In this document: piece after piece, positions 36,625 to 45,843 of the stretch
Layout of the letters: each line of letters begins with the position of its first letter
Position numbering within the stretch: position 1 is the stretch's first letter
Assembly (NCBI GenBank): GCA_934502885.1
Contig: CAKSUT010000007.1
Coordinates: forward strand, 68,768-132,767
Origin: an uncultured Eubacteriales bacterium
Lineage (GTDB): Bacteria > Bacillota > Clostridia > Oscillospirales > CAG-382
Length of the DNA: 64,000 bases
Direction of reading: 5' to 3'
Notes under the pieces: model-generated
Told to the model about the DNA's origin: nothing
The model's input: only the letters and a program-made list of their open reading frames with translations
Databases searched by the model: none
Made by a program: the position numbers and the translations under genes

Positions 36625-38958
36625 TTATGCTCTCTCGAAAGCTGTCTTTGCGTCGAAAGTATCAACGACCTTCATCCAATCGGTATAGGTCTTGAGGTCG
36701 AAAGGAGGCATACCGGCAAGGTAGTGGTTGTAGCCGTACTCGCCGTCGGAGGTTTTCCACGCAATGATGAACATTCTCTTGTCGGAGTACATTACGGGTA
36801 TCTTCGCAAGGCGTGAATTTGCGTTTGCGGCAGTGCCGAAGCGTCCCTTGACAACGTCGCAAAGCTCTCCGTTCTTAAGCTCGAACACACGGTATTCGCC
36901 GTTTACCTCACGTCTTGTGTCGTTGGAGGCGACGACGGTCACGTTCCAGCTTTCTATTTCGTCTATCATCATGAAGAACGGCTTCTGCGAACGCTTGATG
37001 TAGTTGTACGCAAGCTTCTTTTCAAAGTAGTAATCGACTATGGCGTCCGAGAACTGAGGCCATCCGTCAAGGAGATTCCACCAGATAATGCCGCTCTTAG
37101 TGGGCTTGCCGGCACGCATACGCTCAAGAAGGAACTTCTTCGCCTCAGCCTGAGAATACTGCGATGCGGTCGCAAAATCGTCGAGGTTGTCCGGCACTTC
37201 TCCGAATAGCTGACGTATCTGCTTATCCATTATCATCATTCTGTTGGGATTTCCCTGCTGATCCGCCGAGTGGAGTATCCATTCCTCGTTGTCGCGATAT
37301 CCCCAGACCTTGTCCTTCGTGATGAACTTCTCGACCGACTTTCTTCCGGGACAGCCGTGGTAGCCGGTTTCGCTGATGAAATGTGCGGCGTTCTCCGTAT
37401 AGAAGCGGCTCTTAAAGTAGTCGCGCGGACCCCAGATGTGGTTCTCGGGAGCGGTTGCATAGTCGCTCTTGGGAGAATTTGCAACCTCGTCGCTGTAGTA
37501 AGGCGAGCTTGCAAGGTAGCTTCTCGCACGGTCATGACGGTAAAGCTCGTTCGGAATGATCTCACGGTTGACTCTGTTTATCTTCGCCGGTGTCGGGAGC
37601 GGATCATGCTCAAGCATCTGATCTACCTCGTTGTCGCCTGCCCAGAGGACGATACACGGATGATGACGTCTCTCCTTTACGACAGAGGCTATTTCCTCGC
37701 GGAGCTTTATCGCAAACACCTCGTCCTGCGGAGGATAGTGGCACGCCAAACCGAAGTCCTGCCAAACCATAACGCCGTATTTGTCGCAGAGATCGTAGAA
37801 ACGCTCGGATTCGTAAACGTTGCCGCCCCAGCATCTTACGATATTGCACTCGAGGTCGGTAATCATCTCCATACCTCTGTCAACCCTCTCAAGGTCCCTG
37901 CTGTGGAACACGTCAAGGGGAACCCAGTTGCTTCCCTTCGCCATTATGTCAACGCCGTTGACGTTGAACTTGAAGCAGCCGCTCATGCCGTCGGTTATCT
38001 CAGTGCGGACGAGCTTTGCGGTTCTGATACCCGTCGTGAACTTCTTCTCCGCAACCTTTTCGCCGTTGTGATAAAGCTCTGCCGTTATATCGTAAAGGTT
38101 CGGTTCACCGTAGCCGTGCGGCCACCAGAGCTTGGGATTCGGAACGTATATGTTGTAAACTCTTCCGGCGTTGTGATGGAAAGTGTGAGCCTCAAAGCTG
38201 AATTCGGACTCTCCGCATACGCCCTTTACCGAAAGCTTATAGTCGTCGTCAGACGTTATCGCCGGGCATTCGATATCGTATAGGCAGGTGAGCATTGCGC
38301 TCGAGTCGCTTGCGTTTGTCGTAACAAGGTAGAGCTGTCGTATCTCGATTTTTTCCTTTACAATAAGCTCGACGCTTCTCCAGAGCCCCGATGTGACCGC
38401 TCTCGGCATAATATCCCAGCCGTAAGAATGCGCCGGGCGTCTTATGTGCGCCGATTCGGAGTTAAGTCCCTTGAACGCCGTCTCGAAGAGAGGATATTCC
38501 TCCTCGTTTGCTTCGACTATCGGTGAACGAAGTCTTACGGCAATCTTGTTTTCACCGGGCTTCACAATGTCGGTTATCTCAAATTCGTGCGCTATCATTG
38601 CGTTTTCGCTCATTGCGAACATTTCGTCGTTGAGAAAATATTCCGCTATGCAGTCAACGCCGCCGAACTTTATGAAAAGACGCTCGTCCTGTGCAAGAGC
38701 AGGAGATGTAAACTCTCTTTCGTACCACCACTCATAGGTTTCGTACTTTTCGGTCTCGCGGATATTCATGCCCATGAATATATCCTTCGGTATTATACCG
38801 TTCTCCGAGAGAGTGAGCTGCGCTTCCCCGGGAACCTTTGCGTCAAGTCTTATTGCATCCTTTACCGTACCCAGCTCCGACGGTGCAAAAACCTCGGTGC
38901 TTCCCTGCTCAAAGCCGCAGAGAGACCATATGCCGTCAAGTGACATTGCTGTTCTCAT
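36625..38958 (-). CDS. Glycoside hydrolase family 2 beta-mannosidase-like enzyme
   Basis: A 777-residue cytoplasmic enzyme without signal peptide. The N-terminal jelly roll and two Ig-like domains lead to a TIM barrel. The acid/base segment is IVLWAGDNEVDQM near residue 440 (family WNGNNE), and the nucleophile segment is HFISETGYHGCPG near 530 (family S-E-F/T-G). DIMAKGSNWVPLDVF and CNIVRCWGGNVYES are hallmark GH2 beta-mannosidase strands. It would remove mannose from imported manno-oligosaccharides or N-glycan fragments. A ROK regulator lies 61 bases upstream on the same strand. Length is slightly below the usual 820-850. Confidence 0.9.
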   Translation of the reverse strand: MRTAMSLDGIWSLCGFEQGSTEVFAPSELGTVKDAIRLDAKVPGEAQLTLSENGIIPKDIFMGMNIRETEKYETYEWWYEREFTSPALAQDERLFIKFGGVDCIAEYFLNDEMFAMSENAMIAHEFEITDIVKPGENKIAVRLRSPIVEANEEEYPLFETAFKGLNSESAHIRRPAHSYGWDIMPRAVTSGLWRSVELIVKEKIEIRQLYLVTTNASDSSAMLTCLYDIECPAITSDDDYKLSVKGVCGESEFSFEAHTFHHNAGRVYNIYVPNPKLWWPHGYGEPNLYDITAELYHNGEKVAEKKFTTGIRTAKLVRTEITDGMSGCFKFNVNGVDIMAKGSNWVPLDVFHSRDLERVDRGMEMITDLECNIVRCWGGNVYESERFYDLCDKYGVMVWQDFGLACHYPPQDEVFAIKLREEIASVVKERRHHPCIVLWAGDNEVDQMLEHDPLPTPAKINRVNREIIPNELYRHDRARSYLASSPYYSDEVANSPKSDYATAPENHIWGPRDYFKSRFYTENAAHFISETGYHGCPGRKSVEKFITKDKVWGYRDNEEWILHSADQQGNPNRMMIMDKQIRQLFGEVPDNLDDFATASQYSQAEAKKFLLERMRAGKPTKSGIIWWNLLDGWPQFSDAIVDYYFEKKLAYNYIKRSQKPFFMMIDEIESWNVTVVASNDTRREVNGEYRVFELKNGELCDVVKGRFGTAANANSRLAKIPVMYSDKRMFIIAWKTSDGEYGYNHYLAGMPPFDLKTYTDWMKVVDTFDAKTAFERA

Positions 38959-39019
38959 AATGTTTCGTTCCTTTCTTTGCCTTGTATTTTTTGCGGCGTA
39001 TTACTTTACGCCCTTACCA

Positions 39020-40162
39020 CTATTTAACGTATTTTTCAAAGAATGTGCACGGTGCGTTCAGCGCATGACCGAACACAACTGCGTTTGCACCGCGCAGGGT
39101 TGCGGTTTTGTCGTACTTTCTCACGGTGAGCTTTACCGCATCCCTCGGAAGCACCGCAAACATTCTCTTGTCAAGTCCGCTCTCGAGAGCTTTTGCCGCA
39201 ATGGCGAGCCTATCGGGGATAACTATTTCGTCGGGATCGAGAGTGCGGACGATGTTTACAAGTCCAATCGCAAGGTAATCGCAGACGTACGAAAAGGCAC
39301 GCATCGCCTCTCCGTCGCCGTTATTTACAAGCTCCAATATCTCCGACGCACCGAGTCTTTTGCCGCTCTGCTGTTCGTACACTCGCTCAAGCGCCGACGT
39401 TGAGCAGTAGTTCTCAAGACAGCCTCTCGCACCGCAGCGGCAAGGTATACCGTTCGGCTCGACTATCATGTGTCCTATCTCTCCGGCTCTGAGACTACCT
39501 CCTCTGTACGGCTCGCCGTCATTTAAAAACGCCGCTCCGATGCCTTTATAGGTCGCCACACAGCAGAGGTTCGAGGGCTTATCCGAGTTTACGAAAAGAT
39601 ACTCGTTGAGTGCGGCGCAGACGGCGTCGTGTTCCGTGAACACGGGATAACCGAGTTTTTCGAGTGCCGAAGCGGCTATTTCTCCGCTGTTTTTCTCACC
39701 GCCGTAATTTCTGGGGTAAGCCACGCCTATTCCGAGAACACGCTCTGCGTCCGTCGAGGCAAGCACTCTCTTCGTAACGCTCACCGCCTTTTCGGCAAGG
39801 TCTTCGTCGCCGGAGTATGTGTCCTCGAAAATCTTCCCGGCTTTACCCGCAATGTTGCACGAACAGCCTGCTATATATCCCCTCGTCACCTGTATTCCGA
39901 CGGTATAGTACGTCCCTTTCAGCTCAAGCGACACCGGCGGACGTCCTCTCGGCGGTTTTTCGGTGTGAGTTTCCTCTATAAGGTCGTATTCGATGAGCTT
40001 CGTGAGTATTTTCGTTATGGTCGCCTGACGAAGACCCGTAAGCCTTGAAAGGTCTATTCTCGAAAGTCCCTTTGTCCTTTGTATAAGCCGAAGCGTCACC
40101 GACAGATTCTGTTCCTTTATGGTGTCGAGGTTTCCCCCGAGATTCGCACCGATGGCTACCAC
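39020..40162 (-). CDS. ROK-family transcriptional regulator
   Basis: A 380-residue DNA-binding sugar sensor of the NagC/XylR type. A winged helix-turn-helix at about residues 30-75 (LSRIDLSRLTGLRQATITKI) is followed by a sugar-kinase-like domain. The ROK zinc motif is PCRCGARGCLENYCS near residue 240. EHDAVCAALNEY and GEIGHMIVEPNGI are standard sugar-site segments, so the protein can likely bind a sugar. It has its own consensus promoter and sits upstream of the beta-mannosidase-like gene, which it probably controls. Confidence 0.92.
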   Translation of the reverse strand: MVAIGANLGGNLDTIKEQNLSVTLRLIQRTKGLSRIDLSRLTGLRQATITKILTKLIEYDLIEETHTEKPPRGRPPVSLELKGTYYTVGIQVTRGYIAGCSCNIAGKAGKIFEDTYSGDEDLAEKAVSVTKRVLASTDAERVLGIGVAYPRNYGGEKNSGEIAASALEKLGYPVFTEHDAVCAALNEYLFVNSDKPSNLCCVATYKGIGAAFLNDGEPYRGGSLRAGEIGHMIVEPNGIPCRCGARGCLENYCSTSALERVYEQQSGKRLGASEILELVNNGDGEAMRAFSYVCDYLAIGLVNIVRTLDPDEIVIPDRLAIAAKALESGLDKRMFAVLPRDAVKLTVRKYDKTATLRGANAVVFGHALNAPCTFFEKYVK

Positions 40163-40189
40163 TCCCTCTTTAATTATTTCACTGCGTAA

Positions 40190-40218
40190 ATTATATCACG
40201 TCAAAAGTGCTTTGTCAA
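40190..40218 (-). promoter_or_regulatory. Promoter of the ROK regulator
   Basis: TTGACA (40213-40218) and TATAAT (40190-40195), 17 bases apart on the minus strand; the leader is about 20 bases. Confidence 0.85.
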
Positions 40219-40342
40219 TAGAATTATTTTGATATTACTGTTGTTTTTTGTCTTTGTAGGTTTCATGCCCCGTACCATATTGACATTTTGTATTCATTCA
40301 GCCAACATTTTGTCAACCTGATGTAAAAATACGCATATATTG

Positions 40343-40371
40343 TTGAAATCCGTCGGATTTTGTGTTATTAT
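40343..40371 (+). promoter_or_regulatory. Promoter of the SLH peptidase gene with a spacer palindrome
   Basis: TTGAAA (40343-40348) and TATTAT (40366-40371), spacer 17. The palindrome AAATCCG-T-CGGATTT (40346-40360) overlaps the -35 box and spacer. Confidence 0.75.
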
Positions 40372-40421
40372 AAAACAGTAGTGCGATTCACACAATTCAC
40401 ACGGAGGAGGATCAAACTGAT

Positions 40422-42101
40422 ATGAAATATATTTCAAAGCGTCCGACGGTGCTTTTTGCGGCAGTGTTCGCCGTCTTTATATCGCTTTTTTCTCTGCCTG
40501 CGGCAAACGCCGCGCCGAGCTTTCACGAGGTAAGCGCGTGGGCGGTTGATATAACCGACAGCGCAAACAGAAGCGGCATTATACCTGTCGAAATGTACAT
40601 CGGCACATACAAAAGACCTATCACGAGGCTTGAAATAGCAAAGATTGCGGTAAATCTCTACAAGGCGTGCGGCGGTGAGAATGCCGCTTCGCTCACCGGC
40701 GAGAATTTTGCGGACACATACGACCGCGACGCGAACCTTGCACGCACGCTCGGCATAATGAACGGCAAGGGAAACAATATGTTCCGTCCAAACGACGGCG
40801 CGACGCGCGAGGAAATGGCGAAGATCGCCGTAACTCTCAAGGGACTTCTCGACGGCACGGGCGCACCGGGTCCCGGCTGGGCACCCTTCACGGACTACGA
40901 AAAGATATCGGAATGGGCGTCTCCCTATGCCGCAAAGGCGTATTACGACGGGATAATGACCGGACGCGAGGACGGCGGTTTTCACCCCAAGGACGGCATC
41001 ACGGTCGAGGAAGCGATAGCGGTCATAATGCGTACGGCAGAGCCGCCGAAGTACGATAAACCGATGATAACCTCCGTCGGAAACGGCATTGTGTCGTCGG
41101 CAGAGCCGATAACCGTTACGACCGACTACGACCGCGGCTACACGCTTTACGATGCCGCAACGGTTTCGGGAGAATACGGTGCAGTCACAAAGCTCATACT
41201 TATCGGCAAAACCTCGGGAAGCGACTACACCATACCGGCGCAGACGCTCTCTCAAAACGACATTCACAGCCTGTTTACCGTGACGGAAAACGGAGTATTC
41301 TCCGAACCCGTAAACATTTTCACCGACTCCTACACACTCAAGGCATACGGAGAATATGACTCACAGCAGGGTACGATAACTCTCAAGTGGAACATGATAC
41401 CGACCGCCGACATTTACACGCTGAGTGTCACCGAAAGCAGATACTCCGTCGGCGAGGGTATAATCTTCCCGAACGACACCGTGACCTACGAGGTCTCGGA
41501 CAGCGGAAGCTTTGTCTTTGACGCCGCACCGAACAGGCGTTACGACATAGAAATAATCGGCGGCGAATGCTTCGAGATGCTTTCGGTGGTAACGCCGTCG
41601 GTATACGACCGGGATCTCATAGAGGTTATCGAAGCGGAGCGTCCGCACTCAAAAGAGGAAGCGGAAAGTCTTATGGTAAAAATAAGCGTTCCCGTCTGGA
41701 AGCTCCGCGGCGGCGAGAAGTACGCCTCGACGATGACGATAGACGTAAACCGCCGCATTGCGGACAAATACGCGGCGGTATTTGACGACATATTCAACGG
41801 TGCGGAGAGATTTCCGATAAACAGTCTCGGCGCGTATTCATGGAGAGGCACAGGCTCTACCTCTGAGCACTGTCTCGGCACGGCGATAGATATAAACCCC
41901 AACGAGAACTTCTGCCAATACTCGAGCGGAAGCGTCGTCGGCTCGTACTGGAAGCCGTGGGAGGATCCGTACTCGATAACGCCTTACGGAGAGGTGGTGC
42001 GTGCTTTTGAACGGCACGGCTTCACATGGGGCGGCGACGCATGGTACAGAAACGGCTACGGCACGAGAGACTATATGCATTTCTCGTATATGGGAGGATA
42101 A
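40422..42101 (+). CDS. Secreted SLH-domain M15 peptidase (VanY-like D,D-carboxypeptidase)
   Basis: A 559-residue exported protein. The signal peptide is PTVLFAAVFAVFISLFSLPA with cleavage near ANA-APS. Three S-layer homology segments follow (RPITRLEIAKIAVNLYKACG; MFRPNDGATREEMAKIAVTL; GGFHPKDGITVEEAIAVIMR), which would anchor it to pyruvylated wall polymer. A middle Ig-like part leads to a C-terminal M15 peptidase domain. STSEHCLGTAIDINP supplies the metal His and Asp. HGFTWGGDAWYRNGYGTRDY followed by MHFSY supplies the catalytic and third metal residues. It should trim peptidoglycan stem peptides at the cell surface. RBS GGAGGAGG precedes the ATG, and a terminator follows. Confidence 0.9.
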   Translation: MKYISKRPTVLFAAVFAVFISLFSLPAANAAPSFHEVSAWAVDITDSANRSGIIPVEMYIGTYKRPITRLEIAKIAVNLYKACGGENAASLTGENFADTYDRDANLARTLGIMNGKGNNMFRPNDGATREEMAKIAVTLKGLLDGTGAPGPGWAPFTDYEKISEWASPYAAKAYYDGIMTGREDGGFHPKDGITVEEAIAVIMRTAEPPKYDKPMITSVGNGIVSSAEPITVTTDYDRGYTLYDAATVSGEYGAVTKLILIGKTSGSDYTIPAQTLSQNDIHSLFTVTENGVFSEPVNIFTDSYTLKAYGEYDSQQGTITLKWNMIPTADIYTLSVTESRYSVGEGIIFPNDTVTYEVSDSGSFVFDAAPNRRYDIEIIGGECFEMLSVVTPSVYDRDLIEVIEAERPHSKEEAESLMVKISVPVWKLRGGEKYASTMTIDVNRRIADKYAAVFDDIFNGAERFPINSLGAYSWRGTGSTSEHCLGTAIDINPNENFCQYSSGSVVGSYWKPWEDPYSITPYGEVVRAFERHGFTWGGDAWYRNGYGTRDYMHFSYMGG

Positions 42102-42124
42102 GGTACCTCGCAAGCGACGTTATC

Positions 42125-42155
42125 GTAAGGGGGAGTTCACACTCCCCCTTACGTT
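42125..42155 (+). terminator. Terminator-like hairpin after the SLH peptidase gene
   Basis: Perfect arms GTAAGGGGGAG (42125-42135) and CTCCCCCTTAC (42142-42152). The tail is only weakly T-rich. The sequence from 42156 to 42428 shows no gene or clear site. Confidence 0.75.
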
Positions 42156-42425
42156 ATCCCCCACAGATTCTTTCACTCGCGAATCTATAGGTGTTTTCAT
42201 CGGCAAGTGAATTGTCAATGAAAACTACTCCGAATTATATTCCGACTCTGCCGGAAGTGAAGTTATCATTTTGCCGTATCATTTCGGCGGTGACGAGTCA
42301 TTTTATTTGAGAAAAAACAAAATCTCCCGCATTACGGACTTTTTCATTCCGCATCCAAAGTGCAAGCTTCAAAGTGTCCGCTTCGGTTTGCAAACTCAGG
42401 ACATGAATATGCTGTAGTATAAAAA

Positions 42426-42451
42426 ATCGGGGGGAACACTTATGCTCCCCC
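42426..42451 (-). terminator. Terminator of the sialidase-like/NanA-like/AAC(3)-like operon
   Basis: GGGGGGA (42429-42435) and TCCCCC (42446-42451) around a short loop; on the minus strand a run of T follows (42421-42426). Confidence 0.8.
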
Positions 42452-42511
42452 TTTATTCTTTTATTCAGTAAAAAAAGTCTGCCGCCGATCAAGCAAGTGC
42501 CATTCGGGCAC

Positions 42512-43405
42512 TCATTTCTTATATATCTTCTCCGCACTGACGCACGACCACTCGGCGACATCAAGCCGTCCGCAGCCGTCGAGGTATTCCTTTGTGACAA
42601 CCTCTCCCTGAGGCAGAACCGTCGGCACGCCGGTCTTTTCGTCAACGGCAAACATATTGCAGGTTACGGCGTAATTATCGATGAAAAGGTGTATAAGGTC
42701 GCGCATACGGTGAACTCTCGTCACGGCATTGCCTATTGAGGAAATTTTCACCTTTCCAGTTTTTTCAAGCATAAGCCCCGCTCTGTTGAAGTCGTGAGGG
42801 AACGAATAATACTCTCCGCTCTCATTGGGTTTCGGCTGATAGTCGGTCATAACAGTTTCGGCAAGCGTTCCGTCGGGACTGCGAAGCTTTACCTTTTTCT
42901 CGACCGTATGCCTGTCCTTTACGTTGAGAAGGTACTCTGCGAAGTGGTGCGTTGTGGAATTTACCCACGTAACACCGAGAAGGATAACCTTTGCGTCGAG
43001 CCCCAAGAGCTTGCCGAAAGAGCTGTCTATATCGAAGACGCTGAGATACGGGTCTACGTTCACAATAAGCTCCGCATTCTTTCCGACCGCACTGAAGCTG
43101 TGTCTGAACGCCGTGCTTCTCTTCGCACCGGGATAGGTTCTTATCGCCTCGCTTATCGCACCCATTTCCGACCTATCGTTTACCGGGTCGATTATGGGGT
43201 TCTCCTCTTTTTCATGCACGAAACAGAATGCCGGTGCAACAACCGTTCCCTCTTCGCCGACCGTATCGATAAGAGCCCTTGCCACCGTCTGCGCACCCCC
43301 CTCGACGTATCCTATAGGGGTCATTGCAGAGTGTATGAGGACCGTGTCTCCCGGGCATATTCCGGCTCTTTTGAAGCCACCTCTCAAAGCGTTGTAATCT
43401 GTCAT
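42512..43405 (-). CDS. AAC(3)-family N-acetyltransferase
   Basis: A 297-residue cytoplasmic acetyl-CoA-dependent N-acetyltransferase of the antibiotic_NAT fold. Conserved blocks are GDTVLIHSAMTPIGYVEGGA, EEGTVVAPAFCFVHEKEENP, KRSTAFRHSFSAVGKNAELI and VILLGVTWVNSTTHHFAEYL. These include the HSSl- and TTxxHxxE-type motifs that hold the catalytic His and Glu. The family is known for aminoglycoside 3-N-acetylation, but many members acetylate other amines. It is the third gene of an operon with NanA-like and BNR proteins, so an amino-sugar substrate is more plausible than resistance; this is inferred. Confidence 0.87.
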   Translation of the reverse strand: MTDYNALRGGFKRAGICPGDTVLIHSAMTPIGYVEGGAQTVARALIDTVGEEGTVVAPAFCFVHEKEENPIIDPVNDRSEMGAISEAIRTYPGAKRSTAFRHSFSAVGKNAELIVNVDPYLSVFDIDSSFGKLLGLDAKVILLGVTWVNSTTHHFAEYLLNVKDRHTVEKKVKLRSPDGTLAETVMTDYQPKPNESGEYYSFPHDFNRAGLMLEKTGKVKISSIGNAVTRVHRMRDLIHLFIDNYAVTCNMFAVDEKTGVPTVLPQGEVVTKEYLDGCGRLDVAEWSCVSAEKIYKK

Positions 43406-43420
43406 GGCTTTTCCTCCCGT

Positions 43421-44320
43421 TTACAGCTCTGCTTCCTTTGCAAACTGCGTTTTCATCATTTCTCTTATCACGTACTCAGTTTCCTCCTCACTCGGAAGCT
43501 TTGACGGCTTGACCGTATATCCGACGTTGATGCCGAGAGCCTTGAGAGGAAGCTTCCAATAGGCGAAGTTGTGTTCGTAGCCGAGCATAAAATCGATGAC
43601 TCTGTTAAGCTCGTTCTGCCTTTTCAGAGCTTTTTTCATGTCGCCGGCGGCAAACGCATCATATATTTCGCAAGCTGTTTTCGGCATTAAGTTATACGTC
43701 GTGCCTATTGCACCGTCCGCTCCCATCGAAAGTCCGGCAAGCATACATTCGTCCGGACCGTTGAGCAGGTTACAGTCTTCCCCGACAAGCACTTTTATCT
43801 GCTCAAAAAGACGGTAGTTCGGTATGGTCAGCTTTATTCCGATGATATTGTCAACGCTCATGAGCTTTTTGACGAAGGCAATTATATCACATCCGAGAAG
43901 AGGCGTTATGTAAGCAAGCATGGGAGCTTTTGACCTTTCGGCGAGAAGCTTATAGTACTCGTATGTTTCGTCTGCCGAGTAGTACGCCGTTAGTGACGGA
44001 GGAAGCGACGACACCGCATCAACCCCGACGCTGTTTGCGTGTTCGAGAAGCTCCAGTGTATCCTCAAAGTGTCCTGCGCCTACGTGTGCGACAATCTCGA
44101 AATCGCCCGAATGCGACTTCACCGCCTCGAGCATCTGCATTCTCGTTCTGTTCGGAAGAACCGTGCATTCGCCCGTGCCGCCGCCGACATAAAAGCCTTT
44201 TACTCCGCCTTTGAGGTTGAAGTCGATAAGCTTATTCACGCTGTCCGCAAGGACATTCATGTTCTCGTCGTAAAGTGAAAATATTGCGCTGTATATACCT
44301 TTAAGTCTGTAATCCGTCAT
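43421..44320 (-). CDS. N-acetylneuraminate lyase-like DapA-family aldolase
   Basis: A 299-residue class I aldolase with a (beta/alpha)8 barrel. GFYVGGGTGECTVLPNRTRM carries the substrate-carboxylate loop. The Schiff-base lysine is in IIGIKLTIPNYRLFEQIKVL near residue 163. LNGPDECMLAGLSMGADGAI followed by GTTYNLMP is much closer to NanA than to DapA. The residues MLAYITPLLG replace the usual Y-x-I-P segment. It would cleave a sialic acid or related keto acid to a sugar and pyruvate. It lies 11 bases after the BNR gene and 15 before the acetyltransferase gene. Confidence 0.85.
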   Translation of the reverse strand: MTDYRLKGIYSAIFSLYDENMNVLADSVNKLIDFNLKGGVKGFYVGGGTGECTVLPNRTRMQMLEAVKSHSGDFEIVAHVGAGHFEDTLELLEHANSVGVDAVSSLPPSLTAYYSADETYEYYKLLAERSKAPMLAYITPLLGCDIIAFVKKLMSVDNIIGIKLTIPNYRLFEQIKVLVGEDCNLLNGPDECMLAGLSMGADGAIGTTYNLMPKTACEIYDAFAAGDMKKALKRQNELNRVIDFMLGYEHNFAYWKLPLKALGINVGYTVKPSKLPSEEETEYVIREMMKTQFAKEAEL

Positions 44321-44331
44321 TGGAAATCTCC

Positions 44332-45435
44332 TTATTCTTTTGTAACGAGAGTGACGTAAATCGAATTGTCGCTTCCGTATTTTTCACATCCCGCAGGCTG
44401 CATCCACTCCGATACTGTGACAACCGACGTGTTTTCATCGACATAAGCGACGCCGAAATTGCCGAGTCTTGCGCCTCTCTCCGGGGCGACAATCTGCTCA
44501 GTGTGACGCAGTAGTCTCATTCTTTCGGTATCGACCTCCGCCATGAAAAGCGGTGCTCTGTGCCTGAAAACATGGTCGTTGTTCCCTGCCTTTCTCGTAT
44601 AAATGAGGTGCAGCTTTCCGCCGCAGACAAGAAAATGCTGCTGTGTGTTGTACGACGGCAAAATCACATCCGTGTCCCACCTCCAGAATTCGGGTGTTGA
44701 AAAGTGCAAACCGTCGTCGCTGACGGAATAAAGAGCATATTCATCGTTGCGGAGAGTGAGGTAGTATTTTCCGCCGAAGCGGCATATAGACGGTTCGTAG
44801 AGTCCTCTCGAATTTTTAAATTCAAGCTCGTTTCCGAACTCACGGAACACGATATTTTCGCCGTCGAACGAGCATCTCATGACCATGGTCACAAAGTAAG
44901 TTTCGTCGCTCTTGCAGATATTGACGGGGATAAGAAGGTCACCGTTTTCCTCCTCGATAAACTGCGAACAACCGGGACTGCAGCACCTGAATTCATACTC
45001 CGGCGGTATATCGATGAAGCGTATGGGCGAAAACTTTTCGGTTTTCCTGTCAAAGACCGCATAAAACGTCCTGTTCTCCGCACTCAGCACCGGCATTGTG
45101 TCGTCCTTGCCGTAATACGCAACGCACCCGGTTATTACCGCCTTGCCCGTTTTTTTGTGCATAAGCAGCGTTGCGTCACAGCCGACGATTTCGGTGTCGC
45201 CGTCACCGCTAATCACAAATGCGCCGTCGGGTTCAGGCTTGCTCCAGCTTTTGCCGCCGTCACGGCTTATCGTAACAAAGAGCGGTGAAAAAAGGTCACA
45301 CCCGTGTACATAAAGCTTTTGCATGGTCATGACCCAATAATGCTCCTCCAAAGCGCACATTCTCGCATGAACAAAGCACTCTTTCCCGTCATAGCTGCCG
45401 TCGATTTTACTTATATTCACATTTAACACAAACAC
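44332..45435 (-). CDS. BNR-repeat sialidase-like beta-propeller protein, cytoplasmic
   Basis: A 367-residue protein. VTISRDGGKSWSKPEP is a classical Asp-box (SxDxGxxW), and several propeller strands can be seen (YLTLRNDEYALYSVSDDGLH; KLHLIYTRKAGNNDHVFRHR). RMCALEEHYWVMTMQKLYVH lies near the expected N-terminal catalytic Arg region, but I cannot locate the full sialidase Arg triad. There is no signal peptide, unlike exported sialidases. The start is GTG at 45435 with AAAGGA upstream. It is the first gene of a three-gene operon behind a perfect promoter. Sialidase-type hydrolase or lyase acting inside the cell is the best guess. Confidence 0.75.
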   Translation of the reverse strand: MFVLNVNISKIDGSYDGKECFVHARMCALEEHYWVMTMQKLYVHGCDLFSPLFVTISRDGGKSWSKPEPDGAFVISGDGDTEIVGCDATLLMHKKTGKAVITGCVAYYGKDDTMPVLSAENRTFYAVFDRKTEKFSPIRFIDIPPEYEFRCCSPGCSQFIEEENGDLLIPVNICKSDETYFVTMVMRCSFDGENIVFREFGNELEFKNSRGLYEPSICRFGGKYYLTLRNDEYALYSVSDDGLHFSTPEFWRWDTDVILPSYNTQQHFLVCGGKLHLIYTRKAGNNDHVFRHRAPLFMAEVDTERMRLLRHTEQIVAPERGARLGNFGVAYVDENTSVVTVSEWMQPAGCEKYGSDNSIYVTLVTKE

Positions 45436-45497
45436 ACCGTTCCTTTCGTCATTTACCTCCGCAAAAGCAAACCGCTGACTTTTAGAAAACCGTAAAT

Positions 45498-45526
45498 ATT
45501 ATACATTGTCCGGAAAGCAATGTCAA
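45498..45526 (-). promoter_or_regulatory. Consensus promoter of the sialidase-like operon
   Basis: TTGACA (45521-45526) and TATAAT (45498-45503), spacer 17. An inverted repeat CATTG-N9-CAATG (45505-45523) covers the spacer and is a possible operator. Confidence 0.85.
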
Positions 45527-45843
45527 GCTTTTCTGGTTAATTTTTGCGACATAATTCGTGAAACGTGTCCTGTTTTTTAACCATTAACAGCAAGGCGAAA
45601 AACTGCGGAGAGTACTTTCGCATCTGCCGCATTGTCTTCACATCGCATTAATTGTAAATCGCCGATAAAAAGGGAGGAGGGGAAGCAGGCACTCCCGCTT
45701 CCCCAATGTACAAATATATTTCACACACCCGATACCGTTCTTTCGGCATTCGATACCGGTGCTGTGTCGGAGGATACCGGACGACCGTTTCGGCAGTCAG
45801 CCGTCCGATTCTTTCGGCAAATTCAAAGTGACACCTTGACTTA
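45527..45843. other. Gene-free stretch between two minus-strand operons
   Basis: No gene visible. It contains a hairpin GGGGAAGC (45680-45687) / GCTTCCCC (45698-45705) with a T run on the minus strand (45668-45672), the likely terminator of the alcohol dehydrogenase gene about 140 bases upstream. Confidence 0.6.
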
